Positions 50,691 to 59,779 of a stretch of 64,000 nucleotides of DNA are shown in pieces; the first letter of the stretch is position 1, and each line of letters begins with the position of its first letter. This stretch comes from Ornithoclostridium sp944380285 (lineage in GTDB: Bacteria > Bacillota > Clostridia > Christensenellales > UBA3700): positions 434,001-498,000 of the forward strand of contig OZ006985.1 of NCBI GenBank assembly GCA_963931165.1, written 5' to 3'. A model generated the notes under the pieces. That model worked only from the letters and a program-made list of their open reading frames with translations. It had not been told where the DNA came from and did no database searches. A program made the translations under genes and the position numbers.

Positions 50691-50919
50691 CTTGACCTCA
50701 ACAAATCATCGCGTTTGTTGAGGTCTTTTGCTTGGCGCAGCAAGAGGAATGCTCCTCGCCGCCGCGTTCACTTTCCCGCTTTTCTTCGCTCCCCACACCT
50801 TTTCTTCACACCCATATTTCGCGGCGTGCGAGGTGCACGCTTGCGCAGCTCGACAATATGTTGTCTCCCTGTCCCCTATCGGCGCTCGCTGTAAGGCAAA
50901 TCCCTCTTTCTCCGCCAAG
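50691..50919 (+). repeat. tRNA-linked repeat element, copy 3 (after tRNA-Ser)
   Basis: Same plan as copy 1 but tailored to tRNA-Ser: terminator, inverted arm GCTTGGCGCAGCAAGAGG (50730-50747), a spacer, the shared core (about 50833-50896) with GACAA-TATG-TTGTC and CGGC-GCTC-GCTG followed by TAAGGC, and a 23-nt exact copy of the tRNA 3' end (50897-50919). The GACAC/GTGTC stem of copies 1 and 2 is GACAA/TTGTC here, a compensated base-pair change. Confidence 0.75.
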
Positions 50920-51052
50920 AAGAGTCGCGTTTGAACCCGCGGCTCTGTTATTTGTGTATCACTTGTTTTTCATTGACGGATCGCAACATCATTAAAACAT
51001 CGTGCGAAACCATTCGGCTACACATAATTTTCAAAAATTTTTCATTTCCCTA
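50920..51052. other. intergenic region after the tRNA-Ser element
   Basis: No gene. It leads into the small-RNA promoter at 51053. Confidence 0.4.
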
Positions 51053-51178
51053 TTGACAAATCGCCCAGGGTATTGTAAACTCAAATTAGGTTTTTTAGCT
51101 GCGAAAATCGGCGGTGTTACCTTTTAGCCTGTCGTGATCCACCGATGTACGGTGTTTTGATTGCGGCAGGCCTTTTTT
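51053..51178 (+). ncRNA. candidate small RNA with its own promoter and terminator
   Basis: TTGACA (51053-51058), 17 bp, TAAACT (51076-51081), so transcription would start near 51088. A long imperfect hairpin beginning GCCTG (51127-51131) and ending CAGGC (51167-51171), then six T (51173-51178), is a strong terminator. The transcript of about 90 nt has no start codon with a ribosome site. No Rfam family was recognised by eye. It may also be the attenuated leader of the Spo0A-like gene 375 bp downstream, but that gene has its own promoter. Confidence 0.5.
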
Positions 51179-51496
51179 ATTCCAAATTTTGCTGCCGATC
51201 CTTCTGCACATAACATTTCGAAGCCCCTTTGTGCGCCTTTACCATATCTGCTCGGCTCAGCTCGTCCTCCGAACCGCATCCGTTCGCTTCGCGATCTACC
51301 AAACAACAAGGACGACCGTCCGCCGCGCAAGCGGCACTAAAGACATAAAATAATCGTCATCCCCCTTATCTGTCGCTTATGGCATGATCTAATCGTATCA
51401 TTGGTCGGAATTTGTCGAAAATATTCTATTTATTGTCCGTTCTGTGATTACTTTGGTTTGTTTTGTCGGTTTTTGTGATTTTGTGTATGCGAATCG
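51179..51496. other. intergenic region with one Spo0A box
   Basis: About 320 bp without a supported gene. A perfect TTTGTCGAAAA lies at 51411-51421, about 75 bp before the -35 of the next gene. Confidence 0.5.
51411..51421 (+). promoter_or_regulatory. Spo0A box before the Spo0A-like gene
   Basis: Perfect TTTGTCGAAAA; its context GAATTTGTCGAAAA is the same as at 48276-48289. Confidence 0.6.
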
Positions 51497-51526
51497 TTGA
51501 CAGCTTATTCGCGTTTGTGATATAAA
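51497..51526 (+). promoter_or_regulatory. promoter of the Spo0A-like gene
   Basis: TTGACA (51497-51502), 18 bp, TATAAA (51521-51526). AAGGAG precedes the ATG at 51553. Confidence 0.75.
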
Positions 51527-51552
51527 TTGATTATCAAACCCAAGGAGCGTTT

Positions 51553-52188
51553 ATGTTTACCGTTGCTATCGTCGCTTCCGATCCCTCGGACAAAGCCTCT
51601 GCCGCAGAGTTCGCCTCTTCCTCTTTGAATGCCGCCGTCGTCTTCCGCGATTCCGTTGCGGCTGCGCTGGAACACAGCCCCCTCTTCGACTGCATCATCG
51701 CGTGCGAAGACTCCTTCCGCGACGCCCTCAAAGACCGCTCCCTCTTCATTCGCCTGTCCGGCACTACGGTGCTCTGTCTCTTAGACAAATTGTTCTTCAA
51801 GATAGACCTTTCCCAAAAAGGCTCCTCTCGCTCCGAGGCGAGAGCAAGTGCCTTGCTCTCCTCCCTCATGGCGAAATGCGGCTTCCGCCGCGGCACTCTC
51901 GGCTGCGGCTACATCCGAGACGCCGTCCTGATGTGCCTCTTCCTCGACGATCCCCGCCATAAATTGTCCAAAGACATCTATCCGAAGATCGCACAAAAAC
52001 ACAACGTCCGCCCCGACAATGTCGAGCGCTCCATACGGAACGCCATCCGCGCAGCCGACTCCGACCCCATATCTCACGAACACATGCGCGCTTTGATAGG
52101 CAATGTCCGCCCCTCCAACTCCGAAGTCATCTCCGCCCTCACCCAAAAATTGAGCGAAGAATTCTTCCGCGACAGTCCGCGCGACTGA
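51553..52188 (+). CDS. Spo0A-like transcription factor with degenerate receiver domain
   Basis: 211 residues. The C-terminal part (about 110-205) has the Spo0A DNA-binding pattern: CGYIRDAVLMCLF, LSKDIYPKIAQKHNVRPDNVERSIRNAIRAAD and ISALTQKLSEEF, parallel to the true Spo0A at 60644 (LRESIKLAI, LYPSVAEVFHTSPSKVERAIRHAIEVAW). The N-terminal domain (about 1-85) is receiver-sized but lacks the acidic pair and the phospho-acceptor Asp (strand 3 reads FDCIIACED), so it is probably not phosphorylated. A 0A box upstream suggests cross-control with Spo0A. It is the gene nearest to the distal end of the CRISPR array. Confidence 0.72.
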   Translation: MFTVAIVASDPSDKASAAEFASSSLNAAVVFRDSVAAALEHSPLFDCIIACEDSFRDALKDRSLFIRLSGTTVLCLLDKLFFKIDLSQKGSSRSEARASALLSSLMAKCGFRRGTLGCGYIRDAVLMCLFLDDPRHKLSKDIYPKIAQKHNVRPDNVERSIRNAIRAADSDPISHEHMRALIGNVRPSNSEVISALTQKLSEEFFRDSPRD

Positions 52189-52322
52189 CCGCAGACAAGA
52201 CTTTGTTTCGATCCTTCACTCCGATGGGGCGAACCGCCTCGCCGAACATTTCCGCATTGCGGTCGATGATTTCAACTCACTCGCCCCGTGTGGGGCGAAC
52301 CGAGTGGGAATAGAGGAAATCT

Positions 52323-53808
52323 ATTTTGTATCCACACGAAATTACATCACTCTAAAACCCTCGAAGTGTAATGGCTTTATGATAACACGTTTAGTATCCA
52401 TACGAAATTACATCGCTCTAAAACGTAACATCATTCCCTTTGACGTATACTTTGGTTTAGTATCCATACGAAATTACATCGCTCTAAAACTACAACTGAA
52501 TAGGGGCGCGACGAGTTTTAGTTTAGTATCCATACGAAATTACATCGCTCTAAAACTCCTTTTGGGACAATTGGAAAGCGTGGGGAGTTTAGTATCCATA
52601 CGAAATTACATCGCTCTAAAACATTATAGCGATTTTCAGACGCAAACGGTGAGTTTAGTATCCATACGAAATTACATCGCTCTAAAACTGGGATGACATG
52701 GACGAGCTGACTATTCCCTGTTTAGTATCCATACGAAATTACATCGCTCTAAAACACTCGATATCCAACACGGGACGCGCGGCGTTTAGTATCCATACGA
52801 AATTACATCGCTCTAAAACCAAGGAGATTTTTATTATGGCAGTTTACATGTTTAGTATCCATACGAAATTACATCGCTCTAAAACTAGATGGTATCATTG
52901 ATCGACTGATACCGAGTTTAGTATCCATACGAAATTACATCGCTCTAAAACACCCCAACCCAATGGAGGTGATAAGTAATGGTTTAGTATCCATACGAAA
53001 TTACATCGCTCTAAAACTAGCAGCCTTAGATCCCTTACGCGCGAAAAGTTTAGTATCCATACGAAATTACATCGCTCTAAAACATACTTGCGGTTGGAGC
53101 TCAGGCTCACAGTGTTTAGTATCCATACGAAATTACATCGCTCTAAAACAATTTGTTTTGAGCGGTTTTGTGGACGATCGTTTAGTATCCATACGAAATT
53201 ACATCGCTCTAAAACATATGGCTTGAAAAACAGCCGCCGACAGCAGTTTAGTATCCATACGAAATTACATCGCTCTAAAACTGAAGAACCGAGTGAAAGC
53301 GTTGTTCGTTAGTTTAGTATCCATACGAAATTACATCGCTCTAAAACATAGAAGTCAAAACGACGTTTTCTCGACCAGTTTAGTATCCATACGAAATTAC
53401 ATCGCTCTAAAACTGATATTCGATGAGCTAACCACGCTGTCGCGTTTAGTATCCATACGAAATTACATCGCTCTAAAACAAGCCGCCGCTCATAAGCGCG
53501 AGAATGGCAGTTTAGTATCCATACGAAATTACATCGCTCTAAAACCCAATTTGAGTAATTGACGTATTATATCCCGTTTAGTATCCATACGAAATTACAT
53601 CGCTCTAAAACTGTGGACGTATACGGTGCTCATTATGACGAGTTTAGTATCCATACGAAATTACATCGCTCTAAAACGCTATCCGTTTAACTACGGTTGC
53701 GGCTGCGGTTTAGTATCCATACGAAATTACATCGCTCTAAAACCCACGGGGTCTATCACGACGTCGCCCTCGGTTTAGTATCCATACGAAATTACATCGC
53801 TCTAAAAC
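52323..53808 (-). CRISPR. CRISPR array, 23 repeats and 22 spacers (type II-A)
   Basis: 36-bp repeats read GTTTTAGAGC...ATACTAAAC on the minus strand, the transcribed direction. Repeats begin at 52323 (degenerate, four differences), 52389, 52455 and then about every 66 bp up to 53773-53808; spacers are 28-31 bp, mostly 30. The leader-proximal end is at 53808: the minus strand reads ATTTGAG immediately before the first repeat, the leader-anchoring sequence known from type II-A systems. The degenerate repeat at 52323 is the oldest end. Confidence 0.97.
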
Positions 53809-53867
53809 CTCAAATCGAGGCGCAAGCGTCAGGCTCGTTATTCCCGGCAATTCCGCATGGATCGTCT
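53809..53867 (-). promoter_or_regulatory. CRISPR leader
   Basis: Only 59 bp separate the csn2 stop from the first repeat; the end CGATTTGAG abuts the repeat. Any array promoter must lie in this stretch or within the end of csn2. Confidence 0.7.
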
Positions 53868-54542
53868 TCAAAGAATTTGGTCCGAAAAATCTTTGTCGAC
53901 AATTATCTTTTTCTCGGCATACAGCTTCTCTTGTCTGTGTGCGCTCTCCACCATGATCAGACCTATGCGATGGCGCAGCGCATTGCGATATACGGACTCG
54001 AGCGATAAGTCGTCCATATAAGCTTTTGCTTGGATCAATACCAACACTTTGCACAATTTGAGTTCCGCACACAAGGTAATGAATTGCTCTATCTTGCATG
54101 CGACGCTGTCTGTTGCGCAAAACGGCGTCAATCCGAACATTGCACAGACATCTTTCACTTCAACTGTGGGCGATGTTTCCAAGTCGACATCGAGACATTG
54201 CAAAGTCTCGAGAAAGTATTGTCTGAGCCGAGATATTGAGTTGTCAAGGTTCATCTTCTCTTCCGGGTCGGAAAAGACGGAGTTGTCAATATGTTTGTAC
54301 AATTTACCGAGCAACGTCTTGCCGGAAATCGAAAGTTCCAACAGGTCGCTCACACAACAAATCGCGTTTGCAGTAAGCATTTTGTCACCGTCCTCAATCG
54401 CCACTTCTCTTGCGGGGAATGTCGGATCGGTCAAGTCGAGCAGAACGTTGTTGAAGATCTCGGGACGCATCAGCTCCAAAACGGCTACGTTTTCAAGCAA
54501 ATCTATCTCCGCATACTCACAATTGTACGCCCTCAATATCAT
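53868..54542 (-). CDS. csn2: CRISPR-associated protein Csn2
   Basis: 224 residues, at the expected place after cas2 and before the array. Csn2 forms a DNA-end-binding ring needed for spacer acquisition in type II-A. The N-terminus (NCEYAEIDLLENVAVLELM) and the C-terminal half with a long helical part (DSVACKIEQFITLCAELKLCKVLVLIQAKAYMDD) fit the short Csn2 type. It overlaps cas2 by 4 bp. Its presence marks the locus as II-A rather than II-C. Confidence 0.85.
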   Translation of the reverse strand: MILRAYNCEYAEIDLLENVAVLELMRPEIFNNVLLDLTDPTFPAREVAIEDGDKMLTANAICCVSDLLELSISGKTLLGKLYKHIDNSVFSDPEEKMNLDNSISRLRQYFLETLQCLDVDLETSPTVEVKDVCAMFGLTPFCATDSVACKIEQFITLCAELKLCKVLVLIQAKAYMDDLSLESVYRNALRHRIGLIMVESAHRQEKLYAEKKIIVDKDFSDQIL

Positions 54543-54862
54543 ACTATCACCAACTTACTGTCGCTGTCCAGCACATTGGAAGAAAATTCTCCAAGGCAGA
54601 TGTCCATCATTCCGAATTGCTTTTCGGTCACGGTCAAGATCATTATGCTTCCCTTCTTGGGCATATATTTCTTGACTCGATTTTTGAGCAGTTCGACGGC
54701 TGTCGCATTGAGCGCCAACTTGCAATATACAGATTCTTGCAACATCAAAAAACCGTCGTCGAGCAAGTCCTTGCGAAACTTGGCGGCGCTTTTGCGCTCC
54801 GAGTGCGTTTCCCTCGGCAAATCGAAAAACAGCAATACCCTCATATATCTGTATACACTCAT
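54539..54862 (-). CDS. cas2: CRISPR-associated endonuclease Cas2
   Basis: 107 residues. RVLLFFDLPRETHSERK with the conserved Asp in the first strand, then FRKDLLDDGFLMLQESVYCKL. It pairs with Cas1 in spacer integration. It overlaps cas1 and csn2 by 4 bp each. Confidence 0.93.
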   Translation of the reverse strand: MSVYRYMRVLLFFDLPRETHSERKSAAKFRKDLLDDGFLMLQESVYCKLALNATAVELLKNRVKKYMPKKGSIMILTVTEKQFGMMDICLGEFSSNVLDSDSKLVIV

Positions 54863-55728
54863 TCGAATTTATACAAAAGCAATTCGTCGCTTCTGCTCCT
54901 GTCGAGACTGTCCGTAATATTCTTAACATAGACGCCTATCGCGTCATGCAATGAATATTCTCTGTCCAACTTGACCCTCTTGTTGAGTAAGCCGACCAGC
55001 TCAAACTTGTAATTCTTGTCAAACTCGCGTTTGCCTTGCAGATAGACATACTCGTCCACGATCACGCGCAACGGTTCGATCAGATCACACGAGAAGTTAA
55101 ATTCATTGAATTCGTTGCAATGATTTATTCCTATCTGTGTCGATCTTCCACATGCTACGACCGCCCTGTTTATATCCGACAATACGATGCTGTATCCATA
55201 GTTGAGCGCAGCGTTGACGGCACATTCTTTCTCGCGTGTGAAGTCTTTCCCGAACAATGTATTGAAATATACCTTTGCCGCATGACCTTCTCGATTGCCT
55301 GCGTCGTCCAACTCTATCTCGGCGACATATTCGTCGAGTAGCTCTGCCCTATCGTCAAAGCCGTACTTGCGCAACATCGCCGCTTGATTTACAATCTTTT
55401 GCACAATAATCATCGTGTTGATTGCGCTTGCGACAGAAGCGTCCCATGCGGCTTGCGTCTTCAACTTTTTGGAGCAATTGAAGCACCCGTAATAACCTAC
55501 CAATTCTCCATACGGATTGCGCTTTTCGTCGCAAAAGACGACCTTGATCTTTTGCCTGTTCAATTCGCACAGCGCGACCCCTGTGATATTCACGGCGGGG
55601 CAGGCAATCATCAAATAGTACACTTCGGACAGATGGATCTTTTTCACTTCTTCCGAGCGCAATATCAAATAATTGCCGCCCACGCTGATCTTGCACGGCG
55701 AATCTACGATCGCGCCACGCCAGCCCAA
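54859..55728 (-). CDS. cas1: CRISPR-associated endonuclease Cas1
   Basis: 289 residues of the type II Cas1 family: GGNYLILRSEEVKKIHLSEV at the N-terminus, then NREGHAAKVYFNTLFG with the first catalytic Glu, NHCNEFNEFNFSCDLIEPLRVIVDEYV with the catalytic His and acidic residues. It inserts new spacers at the leader end. The start lies one base after the cas9 stop. Confidence 0.95.
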   Translation of the reverse strand: MGWRGAIVDSPCKISVGGNYLILRSEEVKKIHLSEVYYLMIACPAVNITGVALCELNRQKIKVVFCDEKRNPYGELVGYYGCFNCSKKLKTQAAWDASVASAINTMIIVQKIVNQAAMLRKYGFDDRAELLDEYVAEIELDDAGNREGHAAKVYFNTLFGKDFTREKECAVNAALNYGYSIVLSDINRAVVACGRSTQIGINHCNEFNEFNFSCDLIEPLRVIVDEYVYLQGKREFDKNYKFELVGLLNKRVKLDREYSLHDAIGVYVKNITDSLDRSRSDELLLYKFE

Positions 55729-55729
55729 C

Positions 55730-58700
55730 TCACACTCCTTTGCGCACTCGTTCGCGCAAGCCTGTGATCGAGCGATCGATCCAAGTGACTTCGTCGGGCA
55801 AGATCACTTTTCCATCCATCCTTCCATATGTTCCGCCGCCATACTTCTTTTCTAGATCGATTCTTCCCGCTCCTGTTTGAGTAACCGTCAACATGTCTTT
55901 GATCAATTTGCGCTTTTCTTCCCATGTCATATGTTCAAGATGCTCACCGGCTATATTGCGCAGCACTGTCGCAAATCTAGCGTATTCCGGGAAAAACTTA
56001 TCGATTTTAGCGCAATAGTAGTCGATGAACTCGCGCGTTTTCCTGTCAATAAGTTCTCTGTCTTTAACCGATACGTTTTGCGTTTGCTTGTCGCACAACC
56101 AAAGCAGTCTCTCGTAACACGAAGCAATTATAAGCTGCGTAGCATTCTGCAATTCGCTATCGCCGGCAATGTAACATCTTTGGCCGTTATACTTGACCAT
56201 CTGATACTTGTATACAGGGAACAAAATTCTTGCCCCTTTACCGCAATTTGCCTTAACGTATTCATCCGCATTTCCACTGCATTCAACAATGACCGGAATT
56301 CCAACCAAGCGATATCGTTTATACTTCTTGCCTTTACCCTCTCCGCAATCCACAGCAACGTAATACGCGTCGTTTTCATTCGTGTACCCGCCGTATATTT
56401 CGGGCGGCATCGGTTTTCCGTTGCGATATTTTTGCGGAATCAAATTCTTTTTCCCCGCTCGCGGACCATACAATGTTTGCTTGTAAAATGCCGATTTTGC
56501 CTTCCTCTTAAGTTTTTTGACAACAATGCAATCATTGGACGCCATTGTCTTGAATACATTGATGCGGAACGGCTCGTCCCAAACGACCTCGCCGTCTTGA
56601 TTGATGTTTTGGTGCCTCTCAAACAATCCGAGCACAATGCCGTTCTTCGCCTTTTCGACGTCTTGGCCTCTTTGCCTATCCACATCTTTCCTATCGACAA
56701 GGTACATTTTGCAAATGCTTCCCCATGTCGGGCACCCCTTATCTTTGAACTGCCCCATGACTGCGGTCAAATAGGCGTCCTTTGCGTGGTGCATATCGTT
56801 CAAAGAACGGATCTTGTAAAAGCCCGCTTTGCCTTCTTCGGCATATTTCATTCGCATTGCATGATTGAGCGACTGTCTTATGCCGCCGATTCGGGCGTTG
56901 GGGAATCTCTTTTCGAGCAACTCTCTGACAAGACGGATCGTATAGCTTGTGTCGACCAATTGACGGTTGACAAAGCCTTTGAGATCATCTTCCTCGTAAC
57001 GCGTCTTTTGAAGCGCGTAGAATTTCTTGCTGCCGATAAAATGTTTTTTGTACAAGAAATCCCAGAACGGCAACATCTTTTTTACCACATCGGGATCCAT
57101 GCCGAGCCTGTCGCCCTTTGTTTGATTTGCCGTGGTAATGACAAGCACCTTGTTGCTCAAACTGTCGTTTGCGACGACGGAACGCGGCACGATATGGTCG
57201 ATCTGACAATTGCCCAATTCATCGAATGATATAGGTTGCCCCGTGTACATGCATTTGCCCAATTGCTGCAGCCACAAGAAAAATTTGTCATCGTCGAGCC
57301 TATCTCTCTTGTCCAAAACCTTCAACTTCTCTTCACAATCCTTGTTGAAATAGGCGTCTTTTTTGATAGACTTATACAGCTCGAGCAATGCTTGCACTCG
57401 CGATTTTGTCGCTTTTTTGTCCTTCTCTTCAAATGTCGTCTCGAGATAGATCGCATCGGGATCGTCACCTGCGATCTCGCATATCTCGTCAACGACGCGC
57501 AATGCGTTCCAAACACTCTGTTTGACGATCGGCGAGCAACGCAAATCTTTGACGTCGTCATATGCGAACTGCTCGATAACCTCACCGTCGTCGCCGTTAA
57601 ATTCTTCGGCAAACCCAAGCTCCTTGTCAAACCTTACCTCGTTGAAATTCATGTTGGTGTCGAACATCGTTTCGAGCACGCTCTTGCCGTCGTTTCCGCG
57701 CACCTCGATCAAAGCCTTGCGCGAATACGACCCCCAGCCGCTGTAACGCAAACCCGAAAGTTTATTGACCTGCTCTTCGGTGTAGATCCCTTGCGCTTCG
57801 AGACGCCTTGTTCGCACCTTTTTGTCTTCGAAAATGGTCAAAATGCGAATGCTCTCTTCATATGCATCAAGGTTGCTTTTGTCAAAATCCTCTTTGAGCT
57901 TAGATTTGAAGTCGCAAAGCGCGGTCATCGTTGCCGTCAACCTCTCTTCCGCCATCCCGGTGATCGCCTCTTCTTCGATCGGCTCATTGTACTTGCGCCG
58001 AAGGAATACGGCGATGTCCTTCTTGCTCACCTTGCGCTTTTTGCAACACAGAGTCAAGAACATCTCTTTTTTCCACTCGACCGGCAAGGGCTCCCTATCT
58101 CTCAATTTCACCTTATTGAGCTCGTTGAGCACAGTGAATGCCTGATAGATGATAGAGTTGCGCGGCAACGCGTCCTCTTGAGGAAAGATCGAACACTTCG
58201 AAGTCATCCTTGTGATAAACTTTTCAGCCAATGCGCCCATGTCGACCTTTTCTTCAAAGTTCCACGGCGTCACAACTCCGTCGATTTTTTGCTCGCACCA
58301 TCCGAACTTGTCCCCTTTGAGCGGTCCGACATAGTACGGGCGACGGAACGTCAACAACGATACGATCTTGCTTTTCTCCTGCGCAAGCAACGGATAGTGC
58401 CCGCTCTGCTTGTCGATGATCGCCGCAAGCTCTTTTTCGTTGAATTGATACGGTATATACGAATTCGCGGTAGAATTGATAAGCGGCAAAAAGTCTTCCT
58501 TTTCGATCTCCTCCAAGCAATATGCCTTCTCTTCGCTGTCAGGCATCTCTTCGAGCAATTTTTCGACTTGCTTGCAAAAATCTTCGGCGCTCACCCTGTC
58601 CTTGAACCACCCCTTGCTCTTGTCGCCGATATAACGCACATAATTGACGTCTTTTGCCTCGTTGAAAAACGCCTTGTATTGCTCTTTTGTCATATTGGCT

Positions 58701-59737
58701 GCAAATACATTTTTGAGCGCCCTGAGATCTTTGCCGTGCTTCTCCCAACGATCGATCATCGCCTCGCTGATCGTCCTCTTTCCTCTCAGGATAACATCAT
58801 ACATGACCGCCGTATAGACCTCTTTGAGCTTATAGAACAACTCTTGCTTGTCTTCGAGCGCATCGACATATCCTTCCTCTTTTTCTGCGTAATCGGACGA
58901 GGCAAAACTAAATTTGAGCGTTTTGCCGCCGTCTCCGACGATCACGTCGTCATTTCTCTCACCAGCATCGGCAATCGCGTCTGCAACGTCAGACAGTCCT
59001 ACGGTATATCCGAGCATCGCTCCAAACGCTACCTTTGCATACTTCTTGTATCCGCTATCGGAAAACAGCGAGACTGCTTCGTCAAGGCGTACCGCTCTAG
59101 GCTTTGATTTGTCTTTGAGGATCTGAGCAAGCCGATCGACTTTGCCTATGTAATGCATATCTGCGTCGTTGTTCACAAGCTCTTCAAAGAACTTATTCAA
59201 CGCTTCTTGCAAATTGGCTCCGCCGGCGTCTATGCTTTGTCCTTCATCCAAAAAGTGCCCTCTGTATTTGACAATGTGATGGATTGCAAGGTAAATCAAC
59301 CGCGGATCCGCCTTTTCGCTTGACGTCATCAACTCTTTGCGCAAATGATATATCGTAGGATATTTCTCAAAATAATCCTTATCGGTGAAGTCTCCGTCAA
59401 ACAAATTGTATCTGTTTGAACGGAAGAACTCCCCCTCTCCGCGCACGAACGCGCTGTCTTTTAGTCTTGCCAAAAAACCGGGGGCGTCTTCGACAAGCAT
59501 CGGCTCCAGCAACATCTGCAACAAGCGGATCCGCTCCCTTCTCCGCTCGAATCTGCGACGCGCGCTGCGGAAAAGTCTTCTCGCCTTCGCCGTTTGCGCG
59601 TTCTCAAACAGAACGGAACCCCACGCATGTTTGCCGTTCAATTTGAGCAGCTTGTACTCGCCGTCGATGACGGCATAACCGACCGAACCCGTTCCAAGAT
59701 CAAGTCCGATCGTAAATGGTTTGTGAAATTTTGTCAT
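55730..59737 (-). CDS. cas9: CRISPR-associated endonuclease Cas9 (type II-A)
   Basis: 1335 residues. RuvC-I is IGLDLGTGSVGYAV with D13; the Arg-rich bridge helix RRLFRSARRRFERRRERIR follows (about 54-75). RuvC-II has IYLETTFEE (E766), HNH has CQIDHIVPRSVV (His848 in a CxxxG...N context), and RuvC-III has MHHAKDAYL (H984, D987). All catalytic residues are present, so the nuclease should be active. The C-terminal region would be the PAM-interacting domain; I cannot predict the PAM. The first gene of the cas operon, divergent from the tracrRNA. The ribosome site AAGGAGG lies rather far (about 17 bases) from the ATG. Confidence 0.97.
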   Translation of the reverse strand: MTKFHKPFTIGLDLGTGSVGYAVIDGEYKLLKLNGKHAWGSVLFENAQTAKARRLFRSARRRFERRRERIRLLQMLLEPMLVEDAPGFLARLKDSAFVRGEGEFFRSNRYNLFDGDFTDKDYFEKYPTIYHLRKELMTSSEKADPRLIYLAIHHIVKYRGHFLDEGQSIDAGGANLQEALNKFFEELVNNDADMHYIGKVDRLAQILKDKSKPRAVRLDEAVSLFSDSGYKKYAKVAFGAMLGYTVGLSDVADAIADAGERNDDVIVGDGGKTLKFSFASSDYAEKEEGYVDALEDKQELFYKLKEVYTAVMYDVILRGKRTISEAMIDRWEKHGKDLRALKNVFAANMTKEQYKAFFNEAKDVNYVRYIGDKSKGWFKDRVSAEDFCKQVEKLLEEMPDSEEKAYCLEEIEKEDFLPLINSTANSYIPYQFNEKELAAIIDKQSGHYPLLAQEKSKIVSLLTFRRPYYVGPLKGDKFGWCEQKIDGVVTPWNFEEKVDMGALAEKFITRMTSKCSIFPQEDALPRNSIIYQAFTVLNELNKVKLRDREPLPVEWKKEMFLTLCCKKRKVSKKDIAVFLRRKYNEPIEEEAITGMAEERLTATMTALCDFKSKLKEDFDKSNLDAYEESIRILTIFEDKKVRTRRLEAQGIYTEEQVNKLSGLRYSGWGSYSRKALIEVRGNDGKSVLETMFDTNMNFNEVRFDKELGFAEEFNGDDGEVIEQFAYDDVKDLRCSPIVKQSVWNALRVVDEICEIAGDDPDAIYLETTFEEKDKKATKSRVQALLELYKSIKKDAYFNKDCEEKLKVLDKRDRLDDDKFFLWLQQLGKCMYTGQPISFDELGNCQIDHIVPRSVVANDSLSNKVLVITTANQTKGDRLGMDPDVVKKMLPFWDFLYKKHFIGSKKFYALQKTRYEEDDLKGFVNRQLVDTSYTIRLVRELLEKRFPNARIGGIRQSLNHAMRMKYAEEGKAGFYKIRSLNDMHHAKDAYLTAVMGQFKDKGCPTWGSICKMYLVDRKDVDRQRGQDVEKAKNGIVLGLFERHQNINQDGEVVWDEPFRINVFKTMASNDCIVVKKLKRKAKSAFYKQTLYGPRAGKKNLIPQKYRNGKPMPPEIYGGYTNENDAYYVAVDCGEGKGKKYKRYRLVGIPVIVECSGNADEYVKANCGKGARILFPVYKYQMVKYNGQRCYIAGDSELQNATQLIIASCYERLLWLCDKQTQNVSVKDRELIDRKTREFIDYYCAKIDKFFPEYARFATVLRNIAGEHLEHMTWEEKRKLIKDMLTVTQTGAGRIDLEKKYGGGTYGRMDGKVILPDEVTWIDRSITGLRERVRKGV

Positions 59738-59744
59738 AAAAGTC

Positions 59745-59773
59745 TTGACAGCCTCCTTATCTTGTGTTATTTT
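59745..59773 (+). promoter_or_regulatory. promoter of the tracrRNA
   Basis: TTGACA (59745-59750), 17 bp, TATTTT (59768-59773). Transcription begins near 59780, right at the anti-repeat. Confidence 0.75.
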
Positions 59774-59779
59774 ATAGAT

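Noticed and set aside
52304..53808. Open frames through the CRISPR repeats (repeating SIRNYIALK peptide)
   Set aside because: They are translations of the repeat units; the 66-bp period and 36-bp repeats show an array, not a protein.
53868..59737. Type II-C classification of the CRISPR system
   Set aside because: csn2 is present, the leader ends with ATTTGAG, and Cas9 is 1335 residues, all in favour of II-A.
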